DNA of 6,561 bases from contig JAADHX010000139.1 of assembly GCA_013151655.1 (NCBI GenBank), positions 1 through 6,561 on the forward strand, in the 5' to 3' direction. The position numbers and the translations under genes were made by a program. Source of the DNA: Actinomycetota bacterium. Its GTDB lineage: Bacteria; Actinomycetota; Acidimicrobiia; Acidimicrobiales; Poriferisodalaceae. Shown in pieces: positions 6,190 to 6,561 of the stretch (positions are counted from its first letter, which is position 1; every line of letters starts with the position of its first letter). The notes beneath the pieces were generated by a model. The model searched no databases. It saw only the letters and a program-made list of their open reading frames with translations, and was not told where the DNA came from.

Positions 6190-6254
6190 GTTGTTTCATC
6201 TCCTGTAGATCGCAATGGCCCTATTTTACCGACCGGGCATGGCAGGCTAAACAA
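6190..6254. promoter_or_regulatory. Divergent promoter region of the two small membrane protein genes
   Basis: The 65 bp between two divergent starts contain TAAAAT on the - strand (6223-6228), a good -10 box about 26 bases of leader from GTG 6189, and AGGAG at 6200-6204 as its ribosome site. On the + strand TATTTT at 6222-6227 overlaps the same spot and could serve the 98-residue gene, which has GGCAGG at 6241-6246, eight bases before GTG 6255. No convincing -35 element is seen for either direction: TTGTTT (6249-6254, - strand) is 20 bp from the -10. Overlapping -10 boxes would make the two promoters compete. Confidence 0.45.
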
Positions 6255-6551
6255 GTGAACAGAGTTGTACCGATAGCGACCGCTGCAGCAATTGGCCTGG
6301 TGCTTGGCCGGTTCGCTGGCTCGTTGTTTGCGTTGTTCCTGGTCGCGGTTGGTTTTCTTGTGGCTGTGGTGCTGCGGGTGGTGGCTCAGGAGCGTCAACA
6401 GTCGTCGAGCGGTGCGGCCAAGCTGGCGTTTGGTTTGGCCATCGGTGCTCTGGCTGGTCGTTTGATGGCGTGGTTTGGCATCATCGGAGGCGCTGCCGCC
6501 TTAGTACTCCTAATCGTGGGTTTGGTCGCAGCCGGCGGAGACCTCATGTAA
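6255..6551 (+). CDS. Small glycine-zipper membrane protein with internal repeat, function unknown
   Basis: A 98-residue, very hydrophobic protein with four likely membrane segments: about 4-19, 21-43, 56-72 and 75-94. These form two hairpins linked by the polar stretch AQERQQSSSGAAK (44-56). The first segment of each hairpin has a G-x3-G-x3-G zipper (Gly14/18/22 and Gly60/64/68). The two 16-residue stretches 13-28 and 59-74 agree at 8 positions, so the protein probably arose by duplication of a two-helix unit. Such zippers favour tight helix packing or oligomers. GTG 6255 is chosen from the hydrophobic start and GGCAGG eight bases upstream; the open frame back to 6051 is arginine-rich, runs antisense to the neighbouring gene and is not believed. 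No family is recognised. It ends 10 bp before the window edge, so downstream partners are not visible. Confidence 0.7.
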   Translation: MNRVVPIATAAAIGLVLGRFAGSLFALFLVAVGFLVAVVLRVVAQERQQSSSGAAKLAFGLAIGALAGRLMAWFGIIGGAAALVLLIVGLVAAGGDLM

Positions 6552-6561
6552 CCCAGTCGCA

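Noticed and set aside
5855..6199. 114-codon arginine-rich frame on the - strand starting at ATG 6199
   Set aside because: Its ATG directly abuts the AGGAG site with no spacing and the protein is a low-complexity Arg/Ser/Thr sequence; the overlapping 68-residue frame has two good membrane helices.
6051..6254. Upstream extension of the 98-residue membrane protein to 6051
   Set aside because: The extension is Arg/Pro-rich, antisense to the 68-residue gene and crosses the divergent promoter; GTG 6255 starts right at the hydrophobic part.

Overview
The window looks like a chromosomal fragment of an actinomycete. It has moderately high GC, frequent GTG and TTG starts, short intergenic gaps, and a mycothiol-type maleylpyruvate isomerase homologue (mycothiol is the low-molecular-weight thiol of Actinomycetota). 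A BTAD-type activator and a CYP/TetR pair fit this. I cannot place it below phylum; an Acidimicrobiia-like lineage is only an impression.

Left part (1-1218, + strand): the C-terminal end of a protein with a bacterial transcriptional activator domain (cut by the window edge). Nine bases later comes a complete MDMPI-family (DinB-fold, probably metal- and mycothiol-dependent) enzyme.

Centre (1236-5951): the most coherent unit. A three-gene cluster on the - strand encodes, in transcription order, a cytochrome P450, an isopenicillin-N-synthase-like Fe(II)/2-oxoglutarate oxygenase and a DMT/EamA membrane transporter with a 62-residue, 23-histidine C-terminal tail. The last two genes are separated by one base. 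Divergent from the P450, on the + strand, lie a TetR-family regulator and, ten bases after it, an NAD(P)H-dependent FMN reductase-type flavoprotein. The 79-bp region between the divergent genes holds two copies of ATACA-N4-TGTAT, arranged so that the whole 35-bp block is itself a dyad. This is very probably the TetR operator controlling both directions. Taken together this looks like a repressor-controlled oxidative modification and export module; the substrate cannot be read from the sequence.

Right part (5983-6551): two small, divergently transcribed membrane proteins without recognised function, sharing a 65-bp promoter region. The second shows an internal duplication of a glycine-zipper membrane segment.

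No RNA genes, CRISPR arrays, insertion sequences or convincing rho-independent terminators were seen. No stretch longer than 300 bases lacks a gene.
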